Shown here one piece after another: positions 35,171 to 44,162 of a DNA stretch of 64,000 nucleotides. The notes beneath the pieces were generated by a model, which did no database searches, had not been told where the DNA came from, and saw nothing but the letters and a program-made list of their open reading frames with translations. This stretch comes from CAVZMO01 sp963776195. Its GTDB lineage: Bacteria > Nitrospirota > Thermodesulfovibrionia > Thermodesulfovibrionales > SM23-35. The stretch covers positions 8,534 to 72,533 of the forward strand of contig CAVZMO010000051.1 of NCBI GenBank assembly GCA_963776195.1, in the 5' to 3' direction. Every line of letters begins with the position of its first letter. Positions within the stretch are counted from its first letter, which is position 1. A program made the position numbers and the translations under genes.

Positions 35171-35539
35171 ATGATTCAGTTGAGGAGCATGCTTGAGGTA
35201 GCAGACAATTCAGGTGCCAAAAAGGTGCAGTGCATAAAGGTGCTTGGAGGATTCCACAGAAGATACGCAAGGCTTGGTGATGTGGTTGTTGTGAGCATCA
35301 AAGAGGCCTTGCCTGATGGCAGTGTTAAGAAAGGCACGGTTGCTAAGGCCGTCGTGGTAAGAACTAAGAAAGAGCATAGAAGAGCCGACGGGTCCTATAT
35401 ACGGTTCGACCAGAATGCGGTTGTTCTTATCAATCCGCAGGGTGAGCCTGTGGGGACAAGAATATTCGGTCCTGTGGCGAGGGAACTCAGATGGAAGGAT
35501 TTCACAAAGATCATCTCCCTTGCTCCGGAGGTTTTATAG
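35171..35539 (+). CDS. rplN: Ribosomal protein L14
   Basis: 122 residues; IQLRSMLEVADNSGAKKVQCI and the C-terminal FGPVARELR are typical of L14, which sits at the subunit interface. Confidence 0.98.
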   Translation: MIQLRSMLEVADNSGAKKVQCIKVLGGFHRRYARLGDVVVVSIKEALPDGSVKKGTVAKAVVVRTKKEHRRADGSYIRFDQNAVVLINPQGEPVGTRIFGPVARELRWKDFTKIISLAPEVL

Positions 35540-35546
35540 GAGAATT

Positions 35547-35867
35547 ATGGGTTTGAGCATAAAGAAAAACGACACGGTTGTAGTGGTTACCGGCAGGGAA
35601 AAAGGCAAGAAGGGCAGGGTACTCTCTGTTTATCCATCCGAGGACAGGCTTCTCATAGAAAAGATCAACATGATCAAGAAGCACATGAAGCCGACCAGAA
35701 AGTATGCTCAGGGAGGAATCATCGAAAAGGAAGCGCCGATTCATATCGCGAACGTTATGCTGATATGCCCGAAATGCAACAAGCCGACAAGGATCGGCAA
35801 TACATCCTTACAGGACGGCAGAAAAGTGCGCGTGTGTAAAAAATGCAGGGAGGTCATGGACCAGTAA
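35547..35867 (+). CDS. rplX: Ribosomal protein L24
   Basis: 106 residues from ATG 35547 (MGLSIKKNDTVVVVTG), preceded by AGGAGA. KOW motif GREKGKKGRVL at about 16-26. A CPKC ... CKKC pair near the C-terminus suggests a zinc ribbon, a variant found in some lineages. Longer upstream starts would overlap rplN and lack support. Confidence 0.96.
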   Translation: MGLSIKKNDTVVVVTGREKGKKGRVLSVYPSEDRLLIEKINMIKKHMKPTRKYAQGGIIEKEAPIHIANVMLICPKCNKPTRIGNTSLQDGRKVRVCKKCREVMDQ

Positions 35868-36409
35868 TGATACCTAGGCTCAAAGCGAAATACCTTGAAG
35901 AAGTTGTTCCTAATATGATGAAGGAATTCTCATATCAAAACATCATGGAAGTCCCGAAGGTACAAAAGGTCGTCCTCAACGTGGGACTCGGAGAGGCGAT
36001 TCAGAATATAAAACTTCTTGATGCTGCGCAAAAAGAACTTTCTATGATAACCGGACAAAAAGCGGTCGTGACAAAGGCCAAGAAATCGATAGCCGCGTTC
36101 AAACTAAGGAAGGGTGTCCCCATAGGGTGCAAGGTTACTCTCAGGGGAAACATGATGTATGAGTTCCTCGACAGGTTTATCAGTGTTGCGCTGCCGAGAA
36201 TCAGAGACTTCAGGGGGGTACCGGGGAAATCATTTGACGGAAGAGGCAATTATTCTCTGGGACTCAAAGAGCAATTTATTTTCCCCGAGATTGATTATGA
36301 TAAAGTCGAAATGGTTCACGGCCTTGATATTGTCTTCTGTACTACTGCAAAGACTGATAAGGAAAGCAAGGCCCTTTTGCGTTATATGGGAATGCCTTTT
36401 AAGAATTAA
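35867..36409 (+). CDS. rplE: Ribosomal protein L5
   Basis: 180 residues from ATG 35867, which shares its A with the rplX stop (TAATG). MIPRLKAKYLEEVVPNMM and TGQKAVVTKAKKSIAAFKLR are L5 features; it binds 5S rRNA. Confidence 0.97.
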   Translation: MIPRLKAKYLEEVVPNMMKEFSYQNIMEVPKVQKVVLNVGLGEAIQNIKLLDAAQKELSMITGQKAVVTKAKKSIAAFKLRKGVPIGCKVTLRGNMMYEFLDRFISVALPRIRDFRGVPGKSFDGRGNYSLGLKEQFIFPEIDYDKVEMVHGLDIVFCTTAKTDKESKALLRYMGMPFKN

Positions 36410-36410
36410 A

Positions 36411-36490
36411 AAGTAATTGGTAATGCGTGACTTGTAATTGGGGAATAATAATTGCTGATCACTAATTACTAATCAGTAATAAACAAGAGA
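36411..36490 (+). repeat. TAATTGGTAATG-type spacer repeat
   Basis: GTAATTGGTAATGCGTGACT (36415-36434) is partly complementary to CACTAATTACTAATCAGTAA (36459-36478). It is an imperfect inverted repeat filling the rplE-rpsN gap. Confidence 0.5.
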
Positions 36491-36505
36491 AGAATGGAGT
36501 AATGA

Positions 36506-36691
36506 ATGGCAAAAACATGTATGATCGAAAAGACGAAAAGGCCGCCAAAATTCAAGGTGAGGGCCTATCACAGGTGCAAATTGTGCGGAAGGCCCAGGGC
36601 CTATCTACGGAAATTCGGGATGTGCAGGATTTGTTTTAGAACACTTGCACTCGAGGGGCAGATACCCGGAGTAGTAAAGGCGAGTTGGTAG
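36506..36691 (+). CDS. rpsN: Ribosomal protein S14 (zinc type)
   Basis: 61 residues; short C+ form with the CKLCGRPRAYLRKFGMCRICF zinc motif carrying two CxxC pairs. ATG 36506 follows AATGGAG. Confidence 0.97.
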   Translation: MAKTCMIEKTKRPPKFKVRAYHRCKLCGRPRAYLRKFGMCRICFRTLALEGQIPGVVKASW

Positions 36692-36716
36692 GCCATGACC
36701 CTTATGGAGGTAATGA

Positions 36717-37109
36717 ATGTTAACTGATCCAATTGCAGATTTGCTTACAAGAATACGAAACTCTACACATATCAGGGCAGAAAAGGTGGATATCCCTATT
36801 TCAAAGATGAAACTGGAGATAGCGAAAATTTTAAAAGAAGAGGGATTTATAAGGGCATATAAAATATTGAAGGATAGAAAGCAGGGAATTTTACGGGTTA
36901 TCCCGAAATATTTGGATAATAAAAGTGTTATCACCGGCTTAAAGAGAATAAGTAAACCAGGCCGCAGGGTTTATGTCGGCAAGGAAGAGATCCCGAAAGT
37001 ACTGGGGGGGTTAGGAGTCGCAATCCTGACAACGTCAAGAGGGGTATTAAGTGATAGGACTTGCCAGCGCGAAGGTGTTGGCGGTGAAGTCATCTGTTAC
37101 GTGTGGTAA
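36717..37109 (+). CDS. rpsH: Ribosomal protein S8
   Basis: 130 residues; MLTDPIADLLTRIRNS and the C-terminal TSRGVLSDRTCQREGVGGE are typical. S8 regulates spc operons in E. coli; no such site is assigned here. Confidence 0.97.
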   Translation: MLTDPIADLLTRIRNSTHIRAEKVDIPISKMKLEIAKILKEEGFIRAYKILKDRKQGILRVIPKYLDNKSVITGLKRISKPGRRVYVGKEEIPKVLGGLGVAILTTSRGVLSDRTCQREGVGGEVICYVW

Positions 37110-37124
37110 AGGAGAATAGTTATA

Positions 37125-37667
37125 ATGTCACGAATCGGTAAAAAACCAATTGAGATACCGGAAAAGGTAACCGCCGAGATAAATGCGGGGGCAATAAGAG
37201 TGAAAGGTCCCAAGGGAGAATTGAACTGGGGATATCCGGACAAGATGAAGGTTTCAATAAACGGAAGTATTGTATCTGTGGAGAGGTCCGGTGATACGAA
37301 GGGCGAGAGGGCACTCCATGGTCTTACAAGAAGTTTAATTTCTAATATGGTGACAGGAGTTTCACAGGGCTACCAAAAGGTCCTTGATATCGTTGGGGTT
37401 GGATATAAGGCGCAGGTAACAGGGGATAAGATTATGCTTGCATTGGGTTATTCCCATCCCGTGGAATTTCAATTGCCGGAAGGTGTTAAGGCATCTGTAG
37501 ATCCTAAGCAGATTCAGATCACCCTTACGGGCGTCGATAAACAGCAAATCGGGCAGGTGGCTGCAAGCCTGAAGACGCTGAGATTGCCGGATGCGTATAA
37601 AGGTAAGGGAATAAGGTACGCAGGCGAAAGGCTTAAGTTAAAGGTCGGTAAGGCAGGCAAAAAATAA
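37125..37667 (+). CDS. rplF: Ribosomal protein L6
   Basis: 180 residues; MSRIGKKPIEIPEKV and the C-terminal KGKGIRYAGERLKLKVGKAGKK are complete. AGGAGA precedes the ATG. Confidence 0.97.
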   Translation: MSRIGKKPIEIPEKVTAEINAGAIRVKGPKGELNWGYPDKMKVSINGSIVSVERSGDTKGERALHGLTRSLISNMVTGVSQGYQKVLDIVGVGYKAQVTGDKIMLALGYSHPVEFQLPEGVKASVDPKQIQITLTGVDKQQIGQVAASLKTLRLPDAYKGKGIRYAGERLKLKVGKAGKK

Positions 37668-37694
37668 ACACGAATCACGAATCTGGAGGTTGTT

Positions 37695-38057
37695 TTGGCG
37701 GATAGTAAAAGAGAGAGTAAAGAAAGACGGCATACAAGGATAAGAAAAAAGGTGTCCGGGACTCCTGAAAGATTAAGATTATCGGTACACCGGAGTCTCA
37801 ATCACATATACGCTCAGATTATCGATGACACTCAGGGGAATACTCTTGTTTCAGCATCAAGTCTTGATAAGGAATTGAAGGATGTGAAATCTCACGGGGG
37901 GAACATCAAGACGGCAAAGCGTGTTGGAGAACTCATTGCAAAAAGGGCGTTAGAGAAAGGGATAAAGAAGATTGTTTTCGACAGAAGCGGATATCTTTAT
38001 CACGGTAGCATTAAGGCATTAGCAGAAGCTACCAGGGAAGCTGGCTTAGAATTCTGA
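37695..38057 (+). CDS. rplR: Ribosomal protein L18
   Basis: 120 residues; TTG start at 37695 behind GGAGG. RLRLSVHRSLNHIYAQIIDD and FDRSGYLYHGSIKALAEA are typical; it binds 5S rRNA. Confidence 0.96.
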   Translation: MADSKRESKERRHTRIRKKVSGTPERLRLSVHRSLNHIYAQIIDDTQGNTLVSASSLDKELKDVKSHGGNIKTAKRVGELIAKRALEKGIKKIVFDRSGYLYHGSIKALAEATREAGLEF

Positions 38058-38125
38058 ATGGTTTTGGTTCCCGTGTTTAGTTTCTCGCAAATAACAATGA
38101 TCGGGAACCGTTAAATGGAGGTTAT

Positions 38126-38632
38126 GTGGAGAAGATTGATCCGGAAGGGCTGAATTTAAAAGATAAGGTTGTATATATAAACAGAGTTGCCAAAGTGGTT
38201 AAAGGCGGACGGCGTTTTTCTTTTACCGCCCTTGTTGTTGTAGGGGACGGAGAAGGAACCGTAGGCGTAGGAAAAGGAAAGGCAGCGGAAGTTCCCGAAG
38301 CGATAAGGAAAGCGATAGAACAGGCCAAAAAATCACTTGTGAAGTTTCCCCTGAAAGACGGGACGACTCCGCATCGGATTATAGGCAGATTCAGCGCAGG
38401 CACCGTTGTTATCAACCCGGCGGTGAAAGGGACCGGCATAATAGCAGGGGGTGCAGTTAGGGCGCTTCTGGAGGTCGGCGGCGTTCAAAACGTTGTCGCA
38501 AAATCTCTCCGCAGTCATAATCCTTTCAATTCGGTAAAAGCAACCTTGAACGGACTCACAAGTCTTAAAGACCCGGAATCAGTCATGAGACTCAGAGGAA
38601 AGGTTGAGGAGGAGGCCCAGGAGGTATCATGA
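38126..38632 (+). CDS. rpsE: Ribosomal protein S5
   Basis: 168 residues from GTG 38126 after TGGAGG. VVKGGRRFSFTALVVVGD and the C-terminal helix SLRSHNPFNSVKATLNGL are intact. The ATGA overlap with rplO leaves no room for rpmD. Confidence 0.97.
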   Translation: MEKIDPEGLNLKDKVVYINRVAKVVKGGRRFSFTALVVVGDGEGTVGVGKGKAAEVPEAIRKAIEQAKKSLVKFPLKDGTTPHRIIGRFSAGTVVINPAVKGTGIIAGGAVRALLEVGGVQNVVAKSLRSHNPFNSVKATLNGLTSLKDPESVMRLRGKVEEEAQEVS

Positions 38633-39069
38633 AGTTAGAAGATATAAAACCGGCTGCAGGAAGCAGGAAAAAAGACAAGAGAGTAGGCCGCGGTATAGGC
38701 TCGGGCCACGGTAAGACTTCGTGCAAGGGACATAAAGGACAAAAGGCCCGTTCCGGCGGTTCAGTAGGTCCCGCATTCGAAGGCGGCCAGATGCCTCTCC
38801 AGAGGAGACTTCCTAAAAGAGGGTTTAAGAACATCTTCAAGGTTGAGTATGCAATCATAAATCTTAGGGATATCAATAGAATAGAAGGTCTGGATATTAT
38901 AACTTTCGACGTTCTCCGCGACAAAGGTATTATAAAGAACCTGAAAGACGGTCTTAAGGTCCTCGGTGGCGGCGAGATTCAGAGACCCATTACCGTAAAG
39001 GCGGATGCTTTTAGTGCTTCCGCATTGACCAAGATAGCCGCAGCAGGTGGTAAGGCAGAGGTAGCATAA
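38629..39069 (+). CDS. rplO: Ribosomal protein L15
   Basis: 146 residues; RVGRGIGSGHGKTSCKGHKG and the GQMPLQRRLPKRGFKN motif are intact. It overlaps rpsE by 4 nt and is followed 3 nt later by secY. Confidence 0.97.
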   Translation: MKLEDIKPAAGSRKKDKRVGRGIGSGHGKTSCKGHKGQKARSGGSVGPAFEGGQMPLQRRLPKRGFKNIFKVEYAIINLRDINRIEGLDIITFDVLRDKGIIKNLKDGLKVLGGGEIQRPITVKADAFSASALTKIAAAGGKAEVA

Positions 39070-39072
39070 AAG

Positions 39073-40377
39073 TTGGGCATTCTCTCGAGCTTCCAGAATA
39101 TATTCAAGATCGCGGAACTGAAAAGCAGGGTCCTATTTACACTTGCCCTCCTTGCGGTGTACAGGATAGGCGCCCATATTCCTACCCCTGGGATCAACGG
39201 AGAGGAATTAAGTAAGTTCCTTGCCGAAAAAGGCGGGGCGCTTATGGGCTTTTTTGACATGTTTTCCGGCGGCGCTTTATCGAGGGTGACCATCTTTGCG
39301 CTCGGGATCATGCCTTACATCAGTGCATCCATTATTTTCCAGTTGCTGACCGTCGTCATCCCTGCCATAGGGAAGCTGGCAAAAGAGGGAGAAGCGGGCA
39401 GAAAAAAGATTGTGAAGTATACACGATACGCGACCGTCGGAATCAGTGCGATCCAGTCTTTCGGCATCGCCGCAGGCCTTGAAGGTATGGCAGGAGGAGC
39501 CTTTGTTCAGAACCCGGGTTGGTCATTCAGAATTCTTACCATGATTACCCTTACTTCAGGCACCGCTTTTATCATGTGGCTTGGAGAGCAGATCACCGAG
39601 AGAGGGATCGGAAACGGCATATCACTTATTATCTTTGCAGGAATTGTCGCAAGGTTCCCTAACGCTGTAATAAGCACTGCAAGGCTGGTACAAGCTGGAG
39701 AGCTTTCTATATTTTTCGTCATCTTTCTTGTAGTCATGATGATAGCCGTCATTGCTGCAATCATATATATGGAAAGGGGACAGAGGAAGATACCCGTCCA
39801 GTATGCGAAAAGGGTTGTCGGGCGAAAAGTTTACGGTGGTCAGTCTACCCACCTGCCTTTAAAGGTCAATACTTCTGGAGTGATACCCCCGATATTCGCA
39901 TCCTCCATTATTATGTTTCCGGCAACAGTGGCGGGTTTCATCGCGGTGCCATGGGTTCAGGCCATAGCCAGACAGCTCTCGCCGGGCACAGTAGTTTATA
40001 CAATGCTGTATGTGGGAATGATCTTTTTCTTTGCCTATTTTTATACCGCCATCATTTTTAACCCTGTGGATATAGCGGATAATCTTAAGAAATACGGCGG
40101 TTATATACCCGGCATAAGACCGGGGCAGAAGACGTCCGAGTATATATATAGGGTTCTCTCACGGCTGACATTTGTGGGTGCCTTTTATCTCGCTTTAGTC
40201 TGCATTATCCCGGAGATCCTCATATACAGATTTCATGTGCCTTTCTATTTCGGCGGGACTTCACTCCTTATTGCTGTCGGTGTCGCATTGGATACGGTTT
40301 CCCAGATCGAATCGCATTTGATCACCCGTTCCTATGAAGGATTTCTCAAAAAAGGCAGAATCAGGGGAAGAAAGTAA
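39073..40377 (+). CDS. secY: Protein translocase subunit SecY
   Basis: 434 residues with about ten membrane helices forming the Sec channel. TTG start at 39073. GIMPYISASIIFQLL is the plug-side motif, and ITERGIGNGISLIIFAGI is typical. Position after rplO is canonical; adk, often next, is absent. Confidence 0.97.
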   Translation: MGILSSFQNIFKIAELKSRVLFTLALLAVYRIGAHIPTPGINGEELSKFLAEKGGALMGFFDMFSGGALSRVTIFALGIMPYISASIIFQLLTVVIPAIGKLAKEGEAGRKKIVKYTRYATVGISAIQSFGIAAGLEGMAGGAFVQNPGWSFRILTMITLTSGTAFIMWLGEQITERGIGNGISLIIFAGIVARFPNAVISTARLVQAGELSIFFVIFLVVMMIAVIAAIIYMERGQRKIPVQYAKRVVGRKVYGGQSTHLPLKVNTSGVIPPIFASSIIMFPATVAGFIAVPWVQAIARQLSPGTVVYTMLYVGMIFFFAYFYTAIIFNPVDIADNLKKYGGYIPGIRPGQKTSEYIYRVLSRLTFVGAFYLALVCIIPEILIYRFHVPFYFGGTSLLIAVGVALDTVSQIESHLITRSYEGFLKKGRIRGRK

Positions 40378-40422
40378 AGCAAGTACAACGTGCGAAACCA
40401 GGGATGCGTAGCTTGCAAGGGA

Positions 40423-41172
40423 ATGATTATACTAAAATCTCAGGAAGAGATAAACAAGATGGCCGAGGCGTGCCTTATCGTCGCAAAGACGCTTGATTAC
40501 TTAAAAGATATGGTGAACCCGGGAATTACAACAAGGGAAATCGAACGCTTTGCAGACGATTATATAAGTTCGAACAATGCGGTATCGGCGTTTAAAGGGT
40601 ACAGGGGATATCCGGCGAGCATCTGTACGTCCGTTAATAATGAGGTTATTCACGGCATACCGTCACATCGAGTGTTGGAGGAGGGAGATATCCTGGGGAT
40701 TGACCTCGGTGTTTATAAGGACGGGTTTTATGGAGATGCGGCGCACACATTTCCCGTAGGGAAAATTTATAAAGATGCAGAGAGATTACTTAAGGTGACA
40801 GAGGAGTCCCTTTATTTGGGAATAAGGAATGCAAGAGAAGGCAACAGGATTTCGGATATTTCCTGCGCGATCCAAAACCATGCTGAATCAAACGGCTTTT
40901 CCGTTGTTAGAGCATTTGTGGGGCACGGCATCGGCAGGAATTTGCATGAAGATCCCCAGATTCCAAATTTCGGTATGCCCGGCCGCGGACCAAGACTCAG
41001 GGCAGGTATGACCCTGGCGATAGAGCCCATGGTTAACGAAGGAGGGTATGAGGTTGTGATACTCGATGACGAATGGACAGCTGTGACCATGGACGGCGGG
41101 CTGTCAGCTCATTTTGAGCATACAATCCTTGTCACTTCAGACGAACCAAAAATCTTGACTAAAATAAATTAA
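40423..41172 (+). CDS. map: Methionine aminopeptidase
   Basis: Type I methionine aminopeptidase of 249 residues from ATG 40423 (MIILKSQEEINKMAEA). Metal ligands: Asp in GIDLGVYKDGFYGDAAHTF, His in VGHGIGRNLHEDP, and Glu in LAIEPMV and HFEHTILV. It removes initiator Met. A GTG at 40390 would add 11 residues; the shorter start gives the family N-terminus, though the ribosome site AAGGGA is close. Confidence 0.95.
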   Translation: MIILKSQEEINKMAEACLIVAKTLDYLKDMVNPGITTREIERFADDYISSNNAVSAFKGYRGYPASICTSVNNEVIHGIPSHRVLEEGDILGIDLGVYKDGFYGDAAHTFPVGKIYKDAERLLKVTEESLYLGIRNAREGNRISDISCAIQNHAESNGFSVVRAFVGHGIGRNLHEDPQIPNFGMPGRGPRLRAGMTLAIEPMVNEGGYEVVILDDEWTAVTMDGGLSAHFEHTILVTSDEPKILTKIN

Positions 41173-41193
41173 AAGGATTATATTAATAAGCTT

Positions 41194-41412
41194 ATGCCGA
41201 AAGAAGACAATATTGAGGTAGAAGGCAAAATTATAGAAACCCTGCCCAATGCAATGTTTAAAGTTGAACTCGAAAATGGGCAGGTCATACTTGCATATGT
41301 TTCAGGGAAAATGAGGATGCATTTTATAAAGATTTTGCCTGGTGATAGAGTAACGGTGGAACTATCGCCCTATGATCTTACTAAGGGAAGAATAACTTAC
41401 AGATTTAAGTAA
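41194..41412 (+). CDS. infA: Translation initiation factor IF-1
   Basis: 72 residues, S1/OB fold: MPKEDNIEVEGKIIETLPN and GRITYRFK end. The map-infA-rpmJ order is standard. Confidence 0.98.
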   Translation: MPKEDNIEVEGKIIETLPNAMFKVELENGQVILAYVSGKMRMHFIKILPGDRVTVELSPYDLTKGRITYRFK

Positions 41413-41452
41413 AAAGTTAAGAGTAAAAAGTTAAAAGTTGAAAGTGAGAAAG
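41412..41452 (+). repeat. AAAAGTT spacer repeat
   Basis: Units AAAAAGTTAAGAGTAAAAAG then TTAAAAGTTGAAAGTGAGAA fill the infA-rpmJ spacer; the same degenerate unit appears near 30182 and 34818. Confidence 0.5.
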
Positions 41453-41456
41453 TAAA

Positions 41457-41570
41457 ATGAAAGTTCGTTCCTCGGTGAAACCTATGTGTGCTAAGTGCAA
41501 GATCGTCAAAAGGAAAGGCATCGTAAGGGTTATTTGTGATAACCCGAGACATAAACAGCGGCAGGGATAG
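41457..41570 (+). CDS. rpmJ: Ribosomal protein L36
   Basis: 37-residue zinc-type L36: MKVRSSVKPMCAKCKIVKRK, with CAKC, then CDNPRH supplying further ligands. Too short for the usual ORF threshold but unmistakable, in its canonical place between infA and rpsM. Confidence 0.98.
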   Translation: MKVRSSVKPMCAKCKIVKRKGIVRVICDNPRHKQRQG

Positions 41571-41616
41571 CGCAGACAAGTGTTAAAAGTCTCCAATCTG
41601 ATAGAGGGGGTTTAAA

Positions 41617-41991
41617 TTGGCAAGAATTGCTGGAGTCGATTTACCAAAAAATGAACGTGTAGAGATAGGTTTAACGAGAATTTTTGGGATCGGGAGATCT
41701 CTTTCACAAAAGATATTGTCCGAGACGAATATCAACGCGAATACGAGAGTCAAAGACCTATCGAATGAAGAGATCGTAAAAATAAGGGGCGTTTTAGAGA
41801 GGGATTACCGGGTAGAGGGAGATCTCAGGCGAGACATATCTATGGGGATAAAGAGGCTTATAGATATCGGCAGCTACCGGGGAATGAGACACCGACTGGG
41901 ACTGCCGGTAAGGGGTCAAAGAACAAAAACCAATGCTCGCACCCGCAAAGGTCCGAGAAAAGCGGTTATGGGTAAAAAGAAAGAGGCTTAA
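41617..41991 (+). CDS. rpsM: Ribosomal protein S13
   Basis: 124 residues; TTG start at 41617. ARIAGVDLPKNERVEIGL and RGMRHRLGLPVRGQRTKTNA are typical. Confidence 0.97.
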   Translation: MARIAGVDLPKNERVEIGLTRIFGIGRSLSQKILSETNINANTRVKDLSNEEIVKIRGVLERDYRVEGDLRRDISMGIKRLIDIGSYRGMRHRLGLPVRGQRTKTNARTRKGPRKAVMGKKKEA

Positions 41992-41995
41992 CGGA

Positions 41996-42382
41996 ATGGC
42001 TCAAAGGAAAAAAGGCGTAAAGAAAGACAGAAAGAATATTGTTTATGGGGCAGCTCACATTCAGGCTACGTTTAATAATACAATAATCACGATAACCGAT
42101 CCTAACGGAGATGTAATAACTTGGTCAAGCGCGGGTAACTTAGGATTTAAGGGATCGAGAAAAGGTACTCCATATGCAGCCCAGATGGCAGCTGCGGCGG
42201 CAGCAAAAAAGGCCATAGATTCCGGTATGAAACAGGTGGATATCTTCGTGAAAGGGCCGGGAGCAGGAAGAGAGTCTGCCATACGGGCACTCCAGGCAAC
42301 GGGCCTGGATATAAATCTTATAAAAGATGTGACGCCTGTTCCTCATAACGGATGCAGACCTCCAAAAAGGAGGAGGGTGTAA
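41996..42382 (+). CDS. rpsK: Ribosomal protein S11
   Basis: 128 residues from ATG 41996. AAHIQATFNNTIITITD and the C-terminal PHNGCRPPKRRRV are intact. Upstream in-frame sequence belongs to the end of rpsM. Confidence 0.97.
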   Translation: MAQRKKGVKKDRKNIVYGAAHIQATFNNTIITITDPNGDVITWSSAGNLGFKGSRKGTPYAAQMAAAAAAKKAIDSGMKQVDIFVKGPGAGRESAIRALQATGLDINLIKDVTPVPHNGCRPPKRRRV

Positions 42383-42384
42383 AC

Positions 42385-43011
42385 ATGGCAAGATATATCG
42401 GAGCGTTATGCAGGATTTGCCGCAGAGAGGGAGAAAAACTGTTCTTAAAGGGCGATAGGTGTTATACGGAAAAGTGCGCTATCGAGAGGAGAAAGTACCC
42501 GCCCGGTCAACACGGTCAGGGTTTCAGGAAACTGTCTGACTACGGTGTTCAACTAAGAGAGAAACAGAAGGTCAGAAAGATGTACGGCCTTCTCGAAAAA
42601 CAGTTCAGGAAGTATTTTTATGAGTCGGAAAGAAAGAAGGGTATTACCGGAGAAGTGCTTCTTCAACTTATTGAAGGCCGTCTTGATACCGTTGTCTTCC
42701 GCATGGGGTTCGCACCGAACAGGCGCAGGGCAAGACAAATCATTGGCCATGGACACATCCGTGTCAACGGAAGGGAAGTAAATCTCCCGTCTTACGCGAC
42801 TAAGACAGGAGATCTCGTTGAAGTAAAAGAAGCAAGCAGGGACATGCCCGAGGTAACGGACAGCCTCGCGAAAAGCGAACATCGGGGAATACCCGGCTGG
42901 GTTGAGGTCGACAGTGCAAATTTTAGGGGTAAAGTTTTGCATATTCCTTCTCGTGACGAGATACAACTTCCCGTTCAGGAACAGCTCATAGTAGAACTCT
43001 ATTCCAAATAG
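42385..43011 (+). CDS. rpsD: Ribosomal protein S4
   Basis: 208 residues from ATG 42385 behind AGGAGG. Zinc-type N-terminus with CRICRREG and DRCYTEKC (four Cys), then an S4 RNA-binding domain (RLDTVVFRMGF). A known autoregulator of the alpha operon in E. coli. Confidence 0.97.
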   Translation: MARYIGALCRICRREGEKLFLKGDRCYTEKCAIERRKYPPGQHGQGFRKLSDYGVQLREKQKVRKMYGLLEKQFRKYFYESERKKGITGEVLLQLIEGRLDTVVFRMGFAPNRRRARQIIGHGHIRVNGREVNLPSYATKTGDLVEVKEASRDMPEVTDSLAKSEHRGIPGWVEVDSANFRGKVLHIPSRDEIQLPVQEQLIVELYSK

Positions 43012-43037
43012 TTTAAAATATAATTAACCAAAAGAGA

Positions 43038-43082
43038 GAGAAATAAGATCAAAAGAGAGTTGCTTTCTGTTTCTTATTTCTC
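43038..43082 (+). promoter_or_regulatory. Hairpin in rpsD-rpoA spacer
   Basis: GAGAAATAAGA (43038-43048) is exactly complementary to TCTTATTTCTC (43072-43082) around a 23-nt loop. It could be an RNA stem that modulates rpoA expression or a repeat remnant; no U-tract follows. Confidence 0.4.
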
Positions 43083-43112
43083 CTTTCTAATTTTCGAAGT
43101 ATAGGAGGCCTT

Positions 43113-44162
43113 ATGGACCTGAAGAAAATAGGCTTTCAGCTCCCCGATGCGGTGAGGTTTGATGAAGAGACTCTGACCGACACATACGGTAAACTTATAG
43201 CTGAGCCTTTAGAACGTGGTTTTGGAACAACCCTGGGTAATGCCCTCCGAAGGGTTTTACTTTCTTCCATTGAGGGTACTGCAGTGACTGCTGTAAAAAT
43301 ACCGGGCGCCCTCCATGAGTTTTCGACCATAAAGGGCGTTAAGGAAGATATTGTTGATGTTATCCTCAATATAAAGAAACTGAGGTTTAAACTCTACACA
43401 AGCGGGACAAGGGTTGCAACAATAAAGATAAAGGGGCCCAAGATTGTGACCGGAGAAGATATCGAAGGGGATGCGTCCTTTGATGTGCTTAATCCCGAGC
43501 AAGTGATCGCTACCTTAGATAAAGATTTCACGTTTGAGGCCGAAATGCATCTGAAAAAAGGTAAAGGGTATATACCTGCTGAATTAAATAAAGAGGAAGA
43601 CCTTCCCATTAACATGGTGGCCGTTGATTCTATCTTTACCCCTATCAGTCGTGTTATGTTTAACGTCGAAAAGGCGAGAGTCGGAAGGGCGACGGACTAC
43701 GACAGGCTTATAATGGAGATATGGACTGACGGCAGCGTAACACCTGAAAAAGCGGTTTCCCAGGCTGCTTCGATCATTATTGAACATTTGGACCTGTTTG
43801 TCCTGGAAGAGGAGGAGGAAGAAGAGAGCATTTCTTTGGACGAGGGCGATCTGGCGAATTCGATGAATGAAGAACCGATATTCAACAGTAACCTCCTCAA
43901 AAGTGTGGAGGAATTGGAACTCTCCGTGAGATCTTATAATTGCCTGAAGAATGCAAACATAAAAACCATTGCTGACCTTGTACAGAAGAGCGAACAGGAG
44001 ATGCTGAGGACAAAGAACTTCGGCCGCAAGTCCCTGAATGAGATAAAAGAGATACTACACGGGATGGGTCTGCGTCTCGGTATGAGAGTTGATCTTGAAG
44101 CCCTCAATAGGGAGACGGTTTTACAAAGTGGAGGTGTTGAACAAGATGCGACACAAAGTTGA
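43113..44162 (+). CDS. rpoA: RNA polymerase alpha subunit
   Basis: 349 residues. N-terminal assembly domain (PLERGFGTTLGNALRRVLLSS), a linker rich in Glu (about 231-240) and C-terminal domain (SVRSYNCLKNANIKTIADL). AGGAGG precedes the ATG. Its end overlaps rplQ by 17 nt. Confidence 0.98.
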   Translation: MDLKKIGFQLPDAVRFDEETLTDTYGKLIAEPLERGFGTTLGNALRRVLLSSIEGTAVTAVKIPGALHEFSTIKGVKEDIVDVILNIKKLRFKLYTSGTRVATIKIKGPKIVTGEDIEGDASFDVLNPEQVIATLDKDFTFEAEMHLKKGKGYIPAELNKEEDLPINMVAVDSIFTPISRVMFNVEKARVGRATDYDRLIMEIWTDGSVTPEKAVSQAASIIIEHLDLFVLEEEEEEESISLDEGDLANSMNEEPIFNSNLLKSVEELELSVRSYNCLKNANIKTIADLVQKSEQEMLRTKNFGRKSLNEIKEILHGMGLRLGMRVDLEALNRETVLQSGGVEQDATQS

